A stretch of 14,226 bases of DNA. Source: Spirochaetales bacterium. Lineage in GTDB: Bacteria; Spirochaetota; Spirochaetia; SZUA-6; DRHE01. Each line of letters begins with the position of its first letter. Position 1 is the stretch's first letter. Of this stretch, positions 1 through 6,904 are shown piece after piece. The notes under the pieces are model-generated. The model did not search any database, was not told the DNA's origin, and saw nothing but the letters and a program-made list of their open reading frames with translations. Position numbers and translations under genes: made by a program. Location of the stretch: positions 1 through 14,226 of the forward strand of contig JAFGQJ010000372.1 of the NCBI GenBank assembly GCA_016935715.1, read 5' to 3'.

Positions 1-24
1 CGAAGACGGGAGAAAAAAATAGAT

Positions 25-741
25 TTGTCATCACGAAACAAAAATATCCTGGAAATGATATTGTTCTTCCTCGTGTTCTACCTGCCCGGGTATCTGTGGC
101 CGCAGCAGGAGCTTCTCCGCAGCTCGGAGGATCTGCGATCCTACATGCTGCAGTTCCTCATTATCGCACTGCCCCAGATCCTCCTGCTGCTCTATGTTCT
201 CGGCCTTCGCGCCCAGGGCTCGGATGCAGCACCGGGGGACCGTTACGCCGATTTTGGTCTGTCTCCTCCCCGGGCCGCGGATCTCCCGTACGCCCTGCTG
301 ATCTTCGCCGGGCTGTTCATGCTGCTCGCGGGGCTGAGCCTCGTTCTCAGCCTGCTTCCGGAGGCGGGACGCTCGCTGTTCTCCTCCGGTTTCCGCTGGA
401 AACTCGAAGATCGGCGGCTGATTCCCCTGGTGCTCCTGTTCTGCCTGGCCACCGGGTATCGGGAAGAGCTGTTCTTCCGCTCGTACCTGATTACCCGTTT
501 CTCCCGCCTCCGCCTGCCGGTTGCCCTCTGCATCGGGCTGAGCACCGTGCTGTTTTCGATCGGGCATGCGTATCAGGGTCCTGCCGGGTTGGCCGTAGCT
601 TTAATCCAGGGATTGTACTTCGGAATCCTCTTCGTCCGCATGAGGAACATCCACCCCCTGGCAATTGCCCACGGATTGTACAACACGACCGTGCTCCTCA
701 TCTCCCTGTTCGTCGATACCGGCAGCTTTGCAGCCCCTTGA
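25..741 (+). CDS. CPBP-family intramembrane glutamic protease
   Basis: The 238-residue protein is mostly hydrophobic, with several membrane segments. It carries the three motifs of the CPBP (Abi/CAAX-protease-like) family: EELFFR with E147, E148 and R152, a conserved histidine in FSIGH (H181), and HGLYN with H216 and N220. These polar residues form the in-membrane catalytic site in this family. Members process CAAX-type or bacteriocin-related peptides or act in membrane stress and signalling; the substrate here cannot be told. The start shown is TTG at 25, with a GGGAG at 8-12 that is rather far away (12 nt). The frame is open to the left window edge, so the true start could lie outside, and an ATG at 55 is also possible. 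The next gene has its own promoter, so the two are probably not co-transcribed by necessity. The family call is firm; the start is not. Confidence 0.85.
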   Translation: MSSRNKNILEMILFFLVFYLPGYLWPQQELLRSSEDLRSYMLQFLIIALPQILLLLYVLGLRAQGSDAAPGDRYADFGLSPPRAADLPYALLIFAGLFMLLAGLSLVLSLLPEAGRSLFSSGFRWKLEDRRLIPLVLLFCLATGYREELFFRSYLITRFSRLRLPVALCIGLSTVLFSIGHAYQGPAGLAVALIQGLYFGILFVRMRNIHPLAIAHGLYNTTVLLISLFVDTGSFAAP

Positions 742-746
742 CCCGC

Positions 747-774
747 TTGCCAAATCCGCTCTGTAAGGTATATT
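747..774 (+). promoter_or_regulatory. Putative sigma70 promoter of ccdA
   Basis: TTGCCA (747-752) and TATATT (769-774) each match five of six consensus bases and are separated by 16 nt. The site lies just after the stop codon of the protease gene, in the only AT-rich patch of the 127-nt gap. Transcription would start near 781, about 88 nt before the ccdA start. Confidence 0.5.
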
Positions 775-779
775 CTACT

Positions 780-799
780 ATATATGCGAGAACATATAT
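780..799 (+). repeat. AT-rich inverted repeat at predicted ccdA transcription start
   Basis: ATATATG (780-786) and CATATAT (793-799) form a perfect 7-bp inverted repeat around a 6-nt spacer. It overlaps the predicted transcription start downstream of the TTGCCA/TATATT promoter, which is a typical place for a repressor operator. AT-rich patches give such repeats by chance fairly often, so the role is only a suggestion. Confidence 0.35.
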
Positions 800-868
800 T
801 TCTGTTTTCGACGTCCACCGTGGTTCAGGCGGGCCTCGGATCCCCGGGCTCCTGAAGGAGATACCGAG

Positions 869-1819
869 GTGATATCCGCCAATGTCGACGTAGCCATCGC
901 CTTTGCCGCAGGGCTCCTGAGCTTCCTATCCCCCTGCGTGCTGCCCCTGATCCCCTCCTACCTCTCCCTGATCGGCGGCGTGTCGGTCCGGGAGCTCGGT
1001 GATCGGCATCGAACCAGGGTACTGCTGCGAACCCTCCTGTTCGTCCTGGGTTTTTCCGTGGTCTTCATCGCCCTCGGCGTGCTGTTCAGCGGAACCGGAG
1101 GGTTCCTCAGCTCAGCGACCCGCATCGTGAATATCGTGGCCGGAACCCTGGTCATCCTCCTTGGTCTGAACTTCATCTTCAATTTCTGGAAATTCCTCAA
1201 CTTCGAGAAGAGACTGCACATGCGTTCCTCCCCCAAGGGGTGGATGGGAGCCGTACTTCTGGGCATGGCCTTCGGTGCGGGGTGGACGCCCTGCGTGGGT
1301 CCGATCCTGGCCTCGATCCTGTTTCTGGCCGGCAGCAGCGGCCGGGTCCTGCAGGGGACGGCTCTTCTGGCCGTCTATTCCCTCGGTCTGGGTGTGCCGT
1401 TCATCCTGGCGGGGCTTTTCTTCTCCCGGTTTCTCGGAGCGCGGGAACGAATGAAGCGCCATTTCATTGCCCTGAGAATCGTGAGCGGTGTCTTTCTCGT
1501 ACTGCTCGGATTGCTGATCGCTCTGGGCCGGCTGCAGCGCTTCAATATCTTTCTCTTTCGCCTGGCAGGATTGCTGGAGAGCTGGAAAACCGCCAATCCC
1601 CTGCAGGTGCGCCTGTTTTTTGCGATACTGTTCTTTCTCCCGGTCGTTCCGATCGGAATCTCGTATCTGAAACGGGGGAAAACGGAGGGAAAGCTCCCGC
1701 TTCTTCCCGGCAGGGCGCTGTTCCTGCTGCTCTGTCTGGCTTTGTCGGCGATGACGATCACCGGACTGCTCAATCCCGCGAGATTTTTCACCCTCTGGTT
1801 CACCTACCAGGGAATCTGA
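869..1819 (+). CDS. ccdA: CcdA-type cytochrome c biogenesis / thiol-disulfide transport membrane protein
   Basis: CcdA/DsbD-family membrane proteins carry electrons from cytoplasmic thioredoxin across the inner membrane to extracytoplasmic thioredoxin-like proteins, for cytochrome c maturation or disulfide repair. The 316-residue protein has the two signature cysteines in the pseudo-symmetric positions: C23 in SPCVLPLIP in the first membrane helix and C142 in GWTPCVGP in the fourth. Typical CcdA has about six helices and 220-250 residues. This one has a further C-terminal part (from about residue 245) with two more hydrophobic segments and a basic loop between them. The GTG start at 869 is backed by AAGGAG at 855-860 with 8 nt spacing. 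No thioredoxin-like partner or cytochrome gene is in the window, so the electron acceptor is unknown. Confidence 0.88.
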   Translation: MISANVDVAIAFAAGLLSFLSPCVLPLIPSYLSLIGGVSVRELGDRHRTRVLLRTLLFVLGFSVVFIALGVLFSGTGGFLSSATRIVNIVAGTLVILLGLNFIFNFWKFLNFEKRLHMRSSPKGWMGAVLLGMAFGAGWTPCVGPILASILFLAGSSGRVLQGTALLAVYSLGLGVPFILAGLFFSRFLGARERMKRHFIALRIVSGVFLVLLGLLIALGRLQRFNIFLFRLAGLLESWKTANPLQVRLFFAILFFLPVVPIGISYLKRGKTEGKLPLLPGRALFLLLCLALSAMTITGLLNPARFFTLWFTYQGI

Positions 1820-1851
1820 AAACCCCGGAGCCGCGAAAATGCTCAGGTCCC

Positions 1852-1880
1852 TTTACAGAGGCGGGATAGAGTGCAATAAT
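1852..1880 (+). promoter_or_regulatory. Putative sigma70 promoter of the PLP enzyme-fabZ pair
   Basis: TTTACA (1852-1857), a 17-nt spacer and AATAAT (1875-1880), each hexamer matching five of six consensus bases. The -10 element covers the ATG at 1879, so a transcript from here could not use that codon. This supports the ATG at 1918 as the start of the downstream gene, leaving a leader of about 30 nt. Confidence 0.55.
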
Positions 1881-1917
1881 GAGCGTTCAACATTCAACTC
1901 AAACAACCGGGAGCGCC

Positions 1918-3117
1918 ATGGATATTTTCGATAAATGCTACGGGTTCAAGGAAGCTCGGGCCGCGCGAGAGGGCGGCTATTATCCCTATTTCATTCCGAT
2001 CGAGGAGAACTGGGGCAGCAAGGTCAAGATGCGGGGCCGGGAGGTCATCATGTGCGGGTCGAACAACTACCTGGGCCTTGCCCAGGACCCGCGCGTACAG
2101 GAAGCGGCCAAGAAAGCCATAGAAAAATACGGCACCACCTGCTCCGGGTCCCGATTGATCAACGGAACCTTCGCCCTGCACGAAGAGCTGGAGCACAAGC
2201 TGGCCGCATTCGTCGGGCGGGAGTCCGCTCTCTGCTTCACTACGGGCTACCTGGCAAACCTGGGCACCATATCCGCCATCCTGGGCAGGAAGGAGCACAT
2301 CCTCAGCGATCGCTACAACCACGCTTCGATCGTGGACGGCATCATGCTCTCGACGGGTCTGTCCGGCGGCAGCATCAAATTCCACCGCTACCATCACAAC
2401 AACCCGGAGGCGCTCGAAAAGGCTCTGGCCGCGCTGCCCCATGATGAGGCCAAAATGATCGTGACCGACGGCGTATTCAGCATGGAGGGGGATATCGTCA
2501 AGCTTCCGGAGATGAAGCGGATAGCGGACAGGCACAACGCCAGGATCTACCTGGACGAGGCCCACGCCCTGGGAGTCGTAGGGGCTACGGGCCGGGGCTG
2601 CGAAGAACACTACGGTCTGGGCAAATGCGCCGACCTGCTGATGGGCACCTTCTCCAAGTCCTTCGGCGGCATCGGAGGCTTCGTGGCCGGAGAGGAAGTG
2701 GTCATCGATTACATCAAGCACTTCTCGCGGCCCCTGATCTTCACCGCCAGCATGCCGCCGCCGATGATAGCCGCAGTAATGGCGACCCTCGAGATCATGG
2801 AAGCCGAGCCGAAGCACACCAGGCGTCTGCAGACCATAGCCAAAAACATGATCCGGGAGTTCAAGGCACTGGGCTTCGACGTCGGCGTAGCCGAGACCCC
2901 GATCATCCCCCTGATCATCGGGGACAATGAAAAAACGTTCACCTTCTGGAAGGTGCTGTTCGACAACGGCGTCTACGCCAATCCAGTCGTCAGCCCGGCG
3001 GTTCCACCGGACCGTTCGATCATCCGTACTTCCTACATGGCGGTCCATACGGATGATGAGCTGGATCAGGTGCTGGAAATCTGCAAGACGGCGGGCAAGC
3101 AGGTGGGAATCATATAA
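1918..3117 (+). CDS. Alpha-oxoamine synthase (serine palmitoyltransferase-like PLP enzyme)
   Basis: A fold-type I PLP enzyme of the alpha-oxoamine synthase family, which joins an amino acid to an acyl-CoA or acyl-ACP with loss of CO2. With the start at 1918 it has 399 residues, the usual family length. Visible landmarks are the stacking histidine H135 in NHASIVDG, D213 and H216 in DEAHALG, and the PLP lysine K247 in GTFSKSFGG. The N-terminal YYPYF followed by MCGSNNYLGL recalls serine palmitoyltransferases of Bacteroides as I remember them. DEAH rather than the D(D/S)SH of 2-amino-3-ketobutyrate ligase also favours a palmitoyltransferase or 8-amino-7-oxononanoate synthase-like role. An ATG at 1879 would add 13 polar residues but lies in the -10 element; GGGAG at 1909-1913 precedes the chosen ATG by 4 nt. 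The adjoining FabZ hints at an acyl substrate. The exact substrate is open. Confidence 0.8.
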   Translation: MDIFDKCYGFKEARAAREGGYYPYFIPIEENWGSKVKMRGREVIMCGSNNYLGLAQDPRVQEAAKKAIEKYGTTCSGSRLINGTFALHEELEHKLAAFVGRESALCFTTGYLANLGTISAILGRKEHILSDRYNHASIVDGIMLSTGLSGGSIKFHRYHHNNPEALEKALAALPHDEAKMIVTDGVFSMEGDIVKLPEMKRIADRHNARIYLDEAHALGVVGATGRGCEEHYGLGKCADLLMGTFSKSFGGIGGFVAGEEVVIDYIKHFSRPLIFTASMPPPMIAAVMATLEIMEAEPKHTRRLQTIAKNMIREFKALGFDVGVAETPIIPLIIGDNEKTFTFWKVLFDNGVYANPVVSPAVPPDRSIIRTSYMAVHTDDELDQVLEICKTAGKQVGII

Positions 3118-3128
3118 AGGAGTACTCC

Positions 3129-3548
3129 ATGGCTGAGATCGAAAAACTGCTTCCGCATCGGGAACCCTTTCTGTTCGTCGATCGCATCGAGAGCTTCGAT
3201 GACGAGAACGTCATCGGCTATCGCAAATTCACCGAGAAGGATTTCTTCTTCAAAGGTCATTTCCCCGGCTACCCGGTGGTACCCGGCGTCATCCTGATCG
3301 AGACCATGGCCCAATGCGGGGGCGCAGGGATCCGCCTGACCGGCAAGGTGGACCCGAACGCTCTGTTCTTCCTGGCCTCGGTGGACAAGGCGAAGTTCCG
3401 CCAGCAGGTGCGGCCCGGAGACGAGGTGAAGATGGTGATCAAAACCCTGCGGGTCAGCCCGAAAACGCTGAAGCAGAGCGGCAAGGCTTTCGTCGGTGAC
3501 GATCTGGCCGCCGAAGCCGAGTGGTTCTGCCTTTTCGGAACACCCTGA
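3129..3548 (+). CDS. fabZ: 3-hydroxyacyl-ACP dehydratase FabZ
   Basis: FabZ removes water from (3R)-hydroxyacyl-ACP in the fatty acid elongation cycle in the cytoplasm. The 139-residue hot-dog protein has the usual family length. It shows LLPHREPFLFVD near the N-terminus, the catalytic histidine H44 in GHFPGYPVVPGV and the catalytic glutamate E58 in IETMAQCGG. The AAGGAG at 3117-3122 overlaps the stop codon of the PLP enzyme and lies 6 nt before the ATG, so the two genes form a tightly coupled pair. No acyl carrier protein or other fab gene is next to it. It may be the housekeeping FabZ or a copy serving the acyl chain used by its neighbour. The 91 nt up to the convergent receptor gene show no T-tailed hairpin. 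Confidence 0.9.
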   Translation: MAEIEKLLPHREPFLFVDRIESFDDENVIGYRKFTEKDFFFKGHFPGYPVVPGVILIETMAQCGGAGIRLTGKVDPNALFFLASVDKAKFRQQVRPGDEVKMVIKTLRVSPKTLKQSGKAFVGDDLAAEAEWFCLFGTP

Positions 3549-3639
3549 GTCTCTCGCCCCGAGCGCCAAAACTCGAGCGCCGCGCCGCATATGCCCGGCG
3601 AACTGAGAAGGAAATAAGCCGAGGCAAAGCTGCGGCTGA

Positions 3640-6084
3640 TCAACGCTCGGGAGGGATGCCCTCGAGCTCTTCGACTTCCGCCGGTTCTGCAATTTCCTCC
3701 GGCTCCACCATACCCTCCAGCTCTCCGACATCATCGTCCACCGGCTCGAGCTCTTCGATCTCCTCCAGGGCAGCGACTTCCTCCGCCTCAGCCGCCTCCG
3801 CTGCCGGCTCAGCGATCTGCGTCCCTTCGACGGACTGCGCGGCGGCAACACCCTCCTGCCCCTCCGCGGCTTCCACCGCCACTCCCAGCTCATCGAGGTC
3901 TTCCGCTATCATGAGCTCCTCCGGCTCCTCCGCCTGCTCCTCTTCGTCCAGCACTTCCACCAGTTCGACCGCCTCTTCCGAACCTGCCTCCTCCGCTGCC
4001 TGCCGGGCTTCCGGGGACTCGGGGAGGGAGCCCTCCTCCCTCGGCGCGCTTTGCTCGAGCGCGGCGATCGGCGTGGCCCCGGCTGCAGCGTCCCGGGCGC
4101 CCGGTTCGGGCGCAGCCGCTTCCGGTTCTCCGGCTTTGCGTTCGCCGCTTTCCAGCACCTCCTCGAACCAGGAGAAGGTCTTGGCCAGACTGCCGGTCAT
4201 CTCGCGCAGATCCCGGGATACCTCGAGAATCGTTCGAATGGTCCGGTCGACCCCGGCCACTCCGTCCTGGATCTCCCTGTGCGATCGGGTGACCTCCTCC
4301 ATGGCTGCGGCGTTGGCCTCGATCATCTGGCGAATCCGTTCGCTCTGCTCCATGATCTCCCGGTAGCCCTGCACCATCCCCTGCGCCATCTGCACGTTCG
4401 TGGCCACGGCCTGGTTCGATTCCCGCATCAGGTTGTTCACCTGGTCCGACACGGTGCGGGTCACGTCCGCGAGCTTGCGGATCTGCTGGGCGACCACGGC
4501 AAAACCCCTTCCCGACTCCCCGGCCTTGGAGGCCTCGATTGAGGCGTTGAGTGACAGCATATTGGTCTTGTCCGCTATGCCGATGATCTGGGACACCGCC
4601 TTGGTAATGGTGATCGATTTCTCCCGCAGTTCCTCCAGCTCGGCGAGGGCGCCCCGCACCTGTTCGTTGAAATCGCCGATGCGGGAGTCCACCTCGGCGG
4701 TCAGCGCGAGGATCTGTCCCTCCTTCTCGACGACCTGGCTCTCCGCCCGCGCTCCCTCCTCTATCGAACCCATGATCTGCCCGATGGAGAAAGCCTGCTT
4801 CTGCGCACTCTCCACCAGGCGATTGGCCAGCACCATGCTCTCCAGGTTCCCGCGCTCCAGACGGGTCTTTCCTTCCTTCAATCTCACCACCAGATCCCGG
4901 TCCGCGTGGACCCGCTGGAGCAGCTCCCGTCCGGTTGCCTCGGCCCCGCGCACATGAATGATCCGATCGGAACCCAGAATCCATGTGGCCACGATTGCCA
5001 GGGCGGCCGGAAGCAGGACATGGGGCTGGTACAGCCAACGGTAGGCGGGCTGGAGAGTCAGGGGATAGAGGCTCGCTGCGGCCGAGCACAGAAGGAGCAC
5101 CAGCAGCGGCGCGGCGATACCGGCTCTTTTCTTCAAGGCCGCTGCACAGAGCACGGCGGCGTGCATCATGAGTGCGGCTGCGCAGGCGGTCTGAACGAAT
5201 CGCCATAAATGGGGATTGTCGAGCCCGCCTATCCCGGAAAGCAGGATTGCCACGGCTGCCAGCGGGGCTCCCACCGACGCCACGACGGTGAAGGGAAGCG
5301 ATCTCAGCAGCTCGGAACAGGCCAGGAGGAGCAGGAAAACGCCCGCCGTGAGAAACACCGGGAACAGCCGCAACACCACGGACAGGGCGAGGAGCTCCCC
5401 GAGCAGAAGGGGAACGATCAGGGAGACCGCCAGGAACAAACTGCTCAGACTCAAGTACAGTGCGTGAAGCTTCCGTTCCACGGCGGCTGTATACAGTGAA
5501 AAGGCGAACACGAACAGAAGGTAGAGCCCGACCGCGCTGCCGGCCCCCAACCGTGAGATATTCCGCTTCAAGATCTGCGGTATCCGCTGCTGCGCCGACA
5601 CCAGCTCGACCGGACCATCCAGCCAGGAGGCGCCGGCGTGGCGGAGCCGGATATGCACGGTCACCCCGGAGGCGGAGCCCTCCCGGGCGGCGGCTACGGG
5701 ATACGCCCTGGCGGCGACCGCAGGGCCGGAAACCTCGCCGCCGGGAAGCTCGACGCCGGCACCCACGACCGCCCCGTCCACGTACACCCGGGCGCAGAAT
5801 CCTGAAGGAGGCAGGACGAGCACTGACGGCTCGCTGACGGTGATCTCCGTGCGAAGCCAGAGATATCCCTCCCGGTATGCTCCCCCTGCATCGAAGCTGC
5901 TCCCCGGCTGAAGCGGCTTCCACCCGGTCCCCGGCGGGGTATCGCTTTCAGCCTCTGAAAAGGAAACCTGCCAGCTCTCCAGGATCCGCCCGGTTTGCCC
6001 GGGCAGCGGCATGGAGACCGCCAGCAGGATTGCGATCAGGGTGAGACCGGTCCGCGCTCCGGGTTTGGCGAAAACCCCGCTCAC
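3640..6084 (-). CDS. 7TMR-DISM-like receptor with MCP signalling domain and acidic tail
   Basis: With a GTG start at 6084 the protein has 814 residues. Domains in order: a signal peptide (about 1-30), an extracytoplasmic beta-rich domain (about 30-175) whose GYLWLRTEIT and RVYVDGAVVGAG resemble sugar-binding jelly-rolls, seven hydrophobic helices (about 178-377) in the style of 7TMR-DISM receptors, a coiled coil (about 385-470), an MCP signalling domain with its hairpin tip at ADKTNML (M509) followed by SLNASIEASKAGE, and an acidic Glu/Ala/Pro tail (about 650-814). Such a protein should signal through CheA/CheW or a related complex. Its start codon overlaps the stop of the DOMON gene as GTGA, indicating translational coupling. 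The open frame continues 103 codons upstream, but that part lies inside the DOMON gene and looks like shadow sequence (rich in Arg and Gly, no domain). Confidence 0.85.
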   Translation of the reverse strand: MSGVFAKPGARTGLTLIAILLAVSMPLPGQTGRILESWQVSFSEAESDTPPGTGWKPLQPGSSFDAGGAYREGYLWLRTEITVSEPSVLVLPPSGFCARVYVDGAVVGAGVELPGGEVSGPAVAARAYPVAAAREGSASGVTVHIRLRHAGASWLDGPVELVSAQQRIPQILKRNISRLGAGSAVGLYLLFVFAFSLYTAAVERKLHALYLSLSSLFLAVSLIVPLLLGELLALSVVLRLFPVFLTAGVFLLLLACSELLRSLPFTVVASVGAPLAAVAILLSGIGGLDNPHLWRFVQTACAAALMMHAAVLCAAALKKRAGIAAPLLVLLLCSAAASLYPLTLQPAYRWLYQPHVLLPAALAIVATWILGSDRIIHVRGAEATGRELLQRVHADRDLVVRLKEGKTRLERGNLESMVLANRLVESAQKQAFSIGQIMGSIEEGARAESQVVEKEGQILALTAEVDSRIGDFNEQVRGALAELEELREKSITITKAVSQIIGIADKTNMLSLNASIEASKAGESGRGFAVVAQQIRKLADVTRTVSDQVNNLMRESNQAVATNVQMAQGMVQGYREIMEQSERIRQMIEANAAAMEEVTRSHREIQDGVAGVDRTIRTILEVSRDLREMTGSLAKTFSWFEEVLESGERKAGEPEAAAPEPGARDAAAGATPIAALEQSAPREEGSLPESPEARQAAEEAGSEEAVELVEVLDEEEQAEEPEELMIAEDLDELGVAVEAAEGQEGVAAAQSVEGTQIAEPAAEAAEAEEVAALEEIEELEPVDDDVGELEGMVEPEEIAEPAEVEELEGIPPER

Positions 6085-6611
6085 AGGTCGATTTCCAACC
6101 CCCTTCTGGTGGAATGATACCCGCTGAGGTTGTCTCTGAGCCCATTGGCGACGATCAGGCCGAGAGAATCGGCTCCCTCGGGCACGAAGGCTGAGACGGG
6201 GAAACCGAGCTCGAGCACGGTTCCCGACTGATCCTCCTTCAGGCGGACAGCGATCGGCTCGGGTACCGAGGCATCGTCGTGTTTGTGCCCCCGTCCGCGC
6301 TCGGTCGCAAAGACCTCCTTGCCGGAATCCACGTACCCGATGTAGATCGAAGCCTGGTCCATCCGGGTGGAACCCAGACCCACGGCCACCCAACCTTCCA
6401 GCTCCGATTGGACCGCGATGGAGAGCACTTCCTGCGTTCTGTTCAGGTGCAACACGGCCCCGGGAATCTCGACGGACAGACTGTACTCCCCCGGGGAGAC
6501 GATACCGTCTATCCGCGGCTCCCCCGGGGAGACACCCAGGCGCTCCTGCGCCGATGCAACGGAAATCAGGAGCAGGCTGAAAACGGCTGCGGCGATACAG
6601 AGCTTTCGCAT
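6081..6611 (-). CDS. Secreted DOMON-domain protein
   Basis: A 176-residue protein with a clear signal peptide: MRKLC, a hydrophobic core, and a probable cut after the alanine of VASA (A21). Residues about 33-176 look like a DOMON domain: IDGIVSPGEYSL, then GWVAVGLGSTRMDQA followed by IYIGYV, a GRGHKHDD loop, and a final YHSTRRGLEIDL. DOMON domains are beta-sandwiches that bind haem or sugars outside the cytoplasm. In haem-binding members a Met and a His serve as axial ligands, and M84 and H166 sit where these would be expected. The start at 6611 is set by GGAGG six nt upstream; the longer open frame would add residues with no signal-peptide logic. It is the first gene of a two-gene operon with the receptor. 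I see no convincing promoter for it in the divergent gap. Confidence 0.8.
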   Translation of the reverse strand: MRKLCIAAAVFSLLLISVASAQERLGVSPGEPRIDGIVSPGEYSLSVEIPGAVLHLNRTQEVLSIAVQSELEGWVAVGLGSTRMDQASIYIGYVDSGKEVFATERGRGHKHDDASVPEPIAVRLKEDQSGTVLELGFPVSAFVPEGADSLGLIVANGLRDNLSGYHSTRRGLEIDL

Positions 6612-6617
6612 TCCTTG

Positions 6618-6622
6618 CCTCC
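6618..6622 (-). promoter_or_regulatory. Ribosome binding site deciding the DOMON gene start
   Basis: GGAGG on the - strand, 6 nt before the ATG at 6611-6609. It selects the signal-peptide start over the in-frame ATG at 6740. Confidence 0.75.
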
Positions 6623-6703
6623 TATGCAAAACTGTCAATTCCGGAATCACCATACCACGTCCTGTGCGTTTGGGGTAGAGTGATGAAAAAACTCTCGACA
6701 ATA

Positions 6704-6732
6704 TTGACAAAAAGGGGATGATACTGTATAGC
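6704..6732 (+). promoter_or_regulatory. Sigma70 promoter of the ilv-leu operon
   Basis: A perfect TTGACA (6704-6709), a 17-nt spacer and TATAGC (6727-6732). The stretch just upstream is AT-rich with an A-run and a palindromic CAATATTG (6700-6707) that overlaps the -35. The predicted transcription start is at 6738-6740, which coincides with the ATG of the leader peptide at 6739. Confidence 0.65.
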
Positions 6733-6738
6733 ATAGTC

Positions 6739-6846
6739 ATGGACGCCGCGCACCTGCCCGTCGATGCGAAGGGAATCTCTCTTTCTCAGGACCTGGGTCT
6801 CGTACTTATCATTCTTGCGATCCCTTCGGCCACCCCGGGAGGGTAG
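6739..6846 (+). CDS. ilvL: ilv-leu operon leader peptide (attenuator)
   Basis: A 35-codon open frame from ATG 6739 to TAG 6844-6846, in the leader between the promoter and the terminator of the ilv-leu operon. Residues 19-28 read LGLVLIILAI: four Leu, one Val and three Ile in ten, i.e. the products of the operon it precedes. Several of these codons (CTT twice, GTA, ATT) are ones the neighbouring GC-rich genes seem to use little, which would sharpen ribosome stalling. The stop codon lies 3 nt before the antiterminator arm, so a ribosome finishing the peptide would cover that arm and allow termination, while one stalled at the Leu/Val/Ile codons would not. No Shine-Dalgarno sequence precedes ATG 6739. 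An in-frame ATG at 6718 directly abuts AAGGGG with no spacing. The peptide resembles IlvL of enterobacteria in logic, not in sequence. Confidence 0.75.
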   Translation: MDAAHLPVDAKGISLSQDLGLVLIILAIPSATPGG

Positions 6847-6849
6847 AGC

Positions 6850-6880
6850 GGACAACGGATGGCATTGCAGGCCGTTTTCC
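6850..6880 (+). promoter_or_regulatory. Predicted antiterminator hairpin of the ilv-leu attenuator
   Basis: GGACAACGG (6850-6858) can pair with CCGTTTTCC (6872-6880) in eight of nine positions, with one C-T mismatch and a 13-nt loop. The second arm is also the 5' arm of the terminator, so the two hairpins exclude each other. Confidence 0.6.
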
Positions 6881-6904
6881 TTCCCGGAAAACGGTTTTTT
6901 TTTT
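6872..6904 (+). terminator. Intrinsic terminator of the ilv-leu attenuator
   Basis: A perfect 9-bp stem, CCGTTTTCC (6872-6880) with GGAAAACGG (6886-6894), a 5-nt loop, and then ten T (6895-6904). It points along the + strand and ends one nt before the ribosome binding site of ilvD. No full gene lies between promoter and terminator, so it is a regulatory rather than an end-of-operon terminator. Confidence 0.85.

Noticed and set aside
738..774. TTGACC at 738-743 as the -35 of the ccdA promoter
   Set aside because: The spacing to TATATT is 25 nt, too long for sigma70; TTGCCA at 747-752 gives 16 nt.
1894..3048. A 384-codon open frame on the - strand opposite the PLP enzyme
   Set aside because: Antisense shadow of a well-conserved enzyme; no motif, no ribosome binding site logic, and biased composition.
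3521..4366. A Ser-rich 281-codon open frame on the + strand
   Set aside because: It is the complement of the receptor's acidic tail: Glu and Ala codons read backwards give Ser-rich sequence. It also starts inside fabZ.
3890..5923. A 677-codon open frame on the - strand inside the receptor gene in another phase
   Set aside because: Translation is Arg/Gly/Pro-rich without domains, while the other phase shows a signal peptide, membrane helices and the MCP domain.
6081..6740. A longer DOMON gene starting at 6740
   Set aside because: The extra N-terminal residues would precede a clear signal peptide, and the internal ATG at 6611 has an ideal ribosome binding site.
6612..6740. A promoter for the DOMON-receptor operon on the - strand
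   Set aside because: TTGACA on this strand lies too close to the ribosome binding site, and TTGTCA further up has no acceptable -10 at 16-18 nt. I therefore list none.
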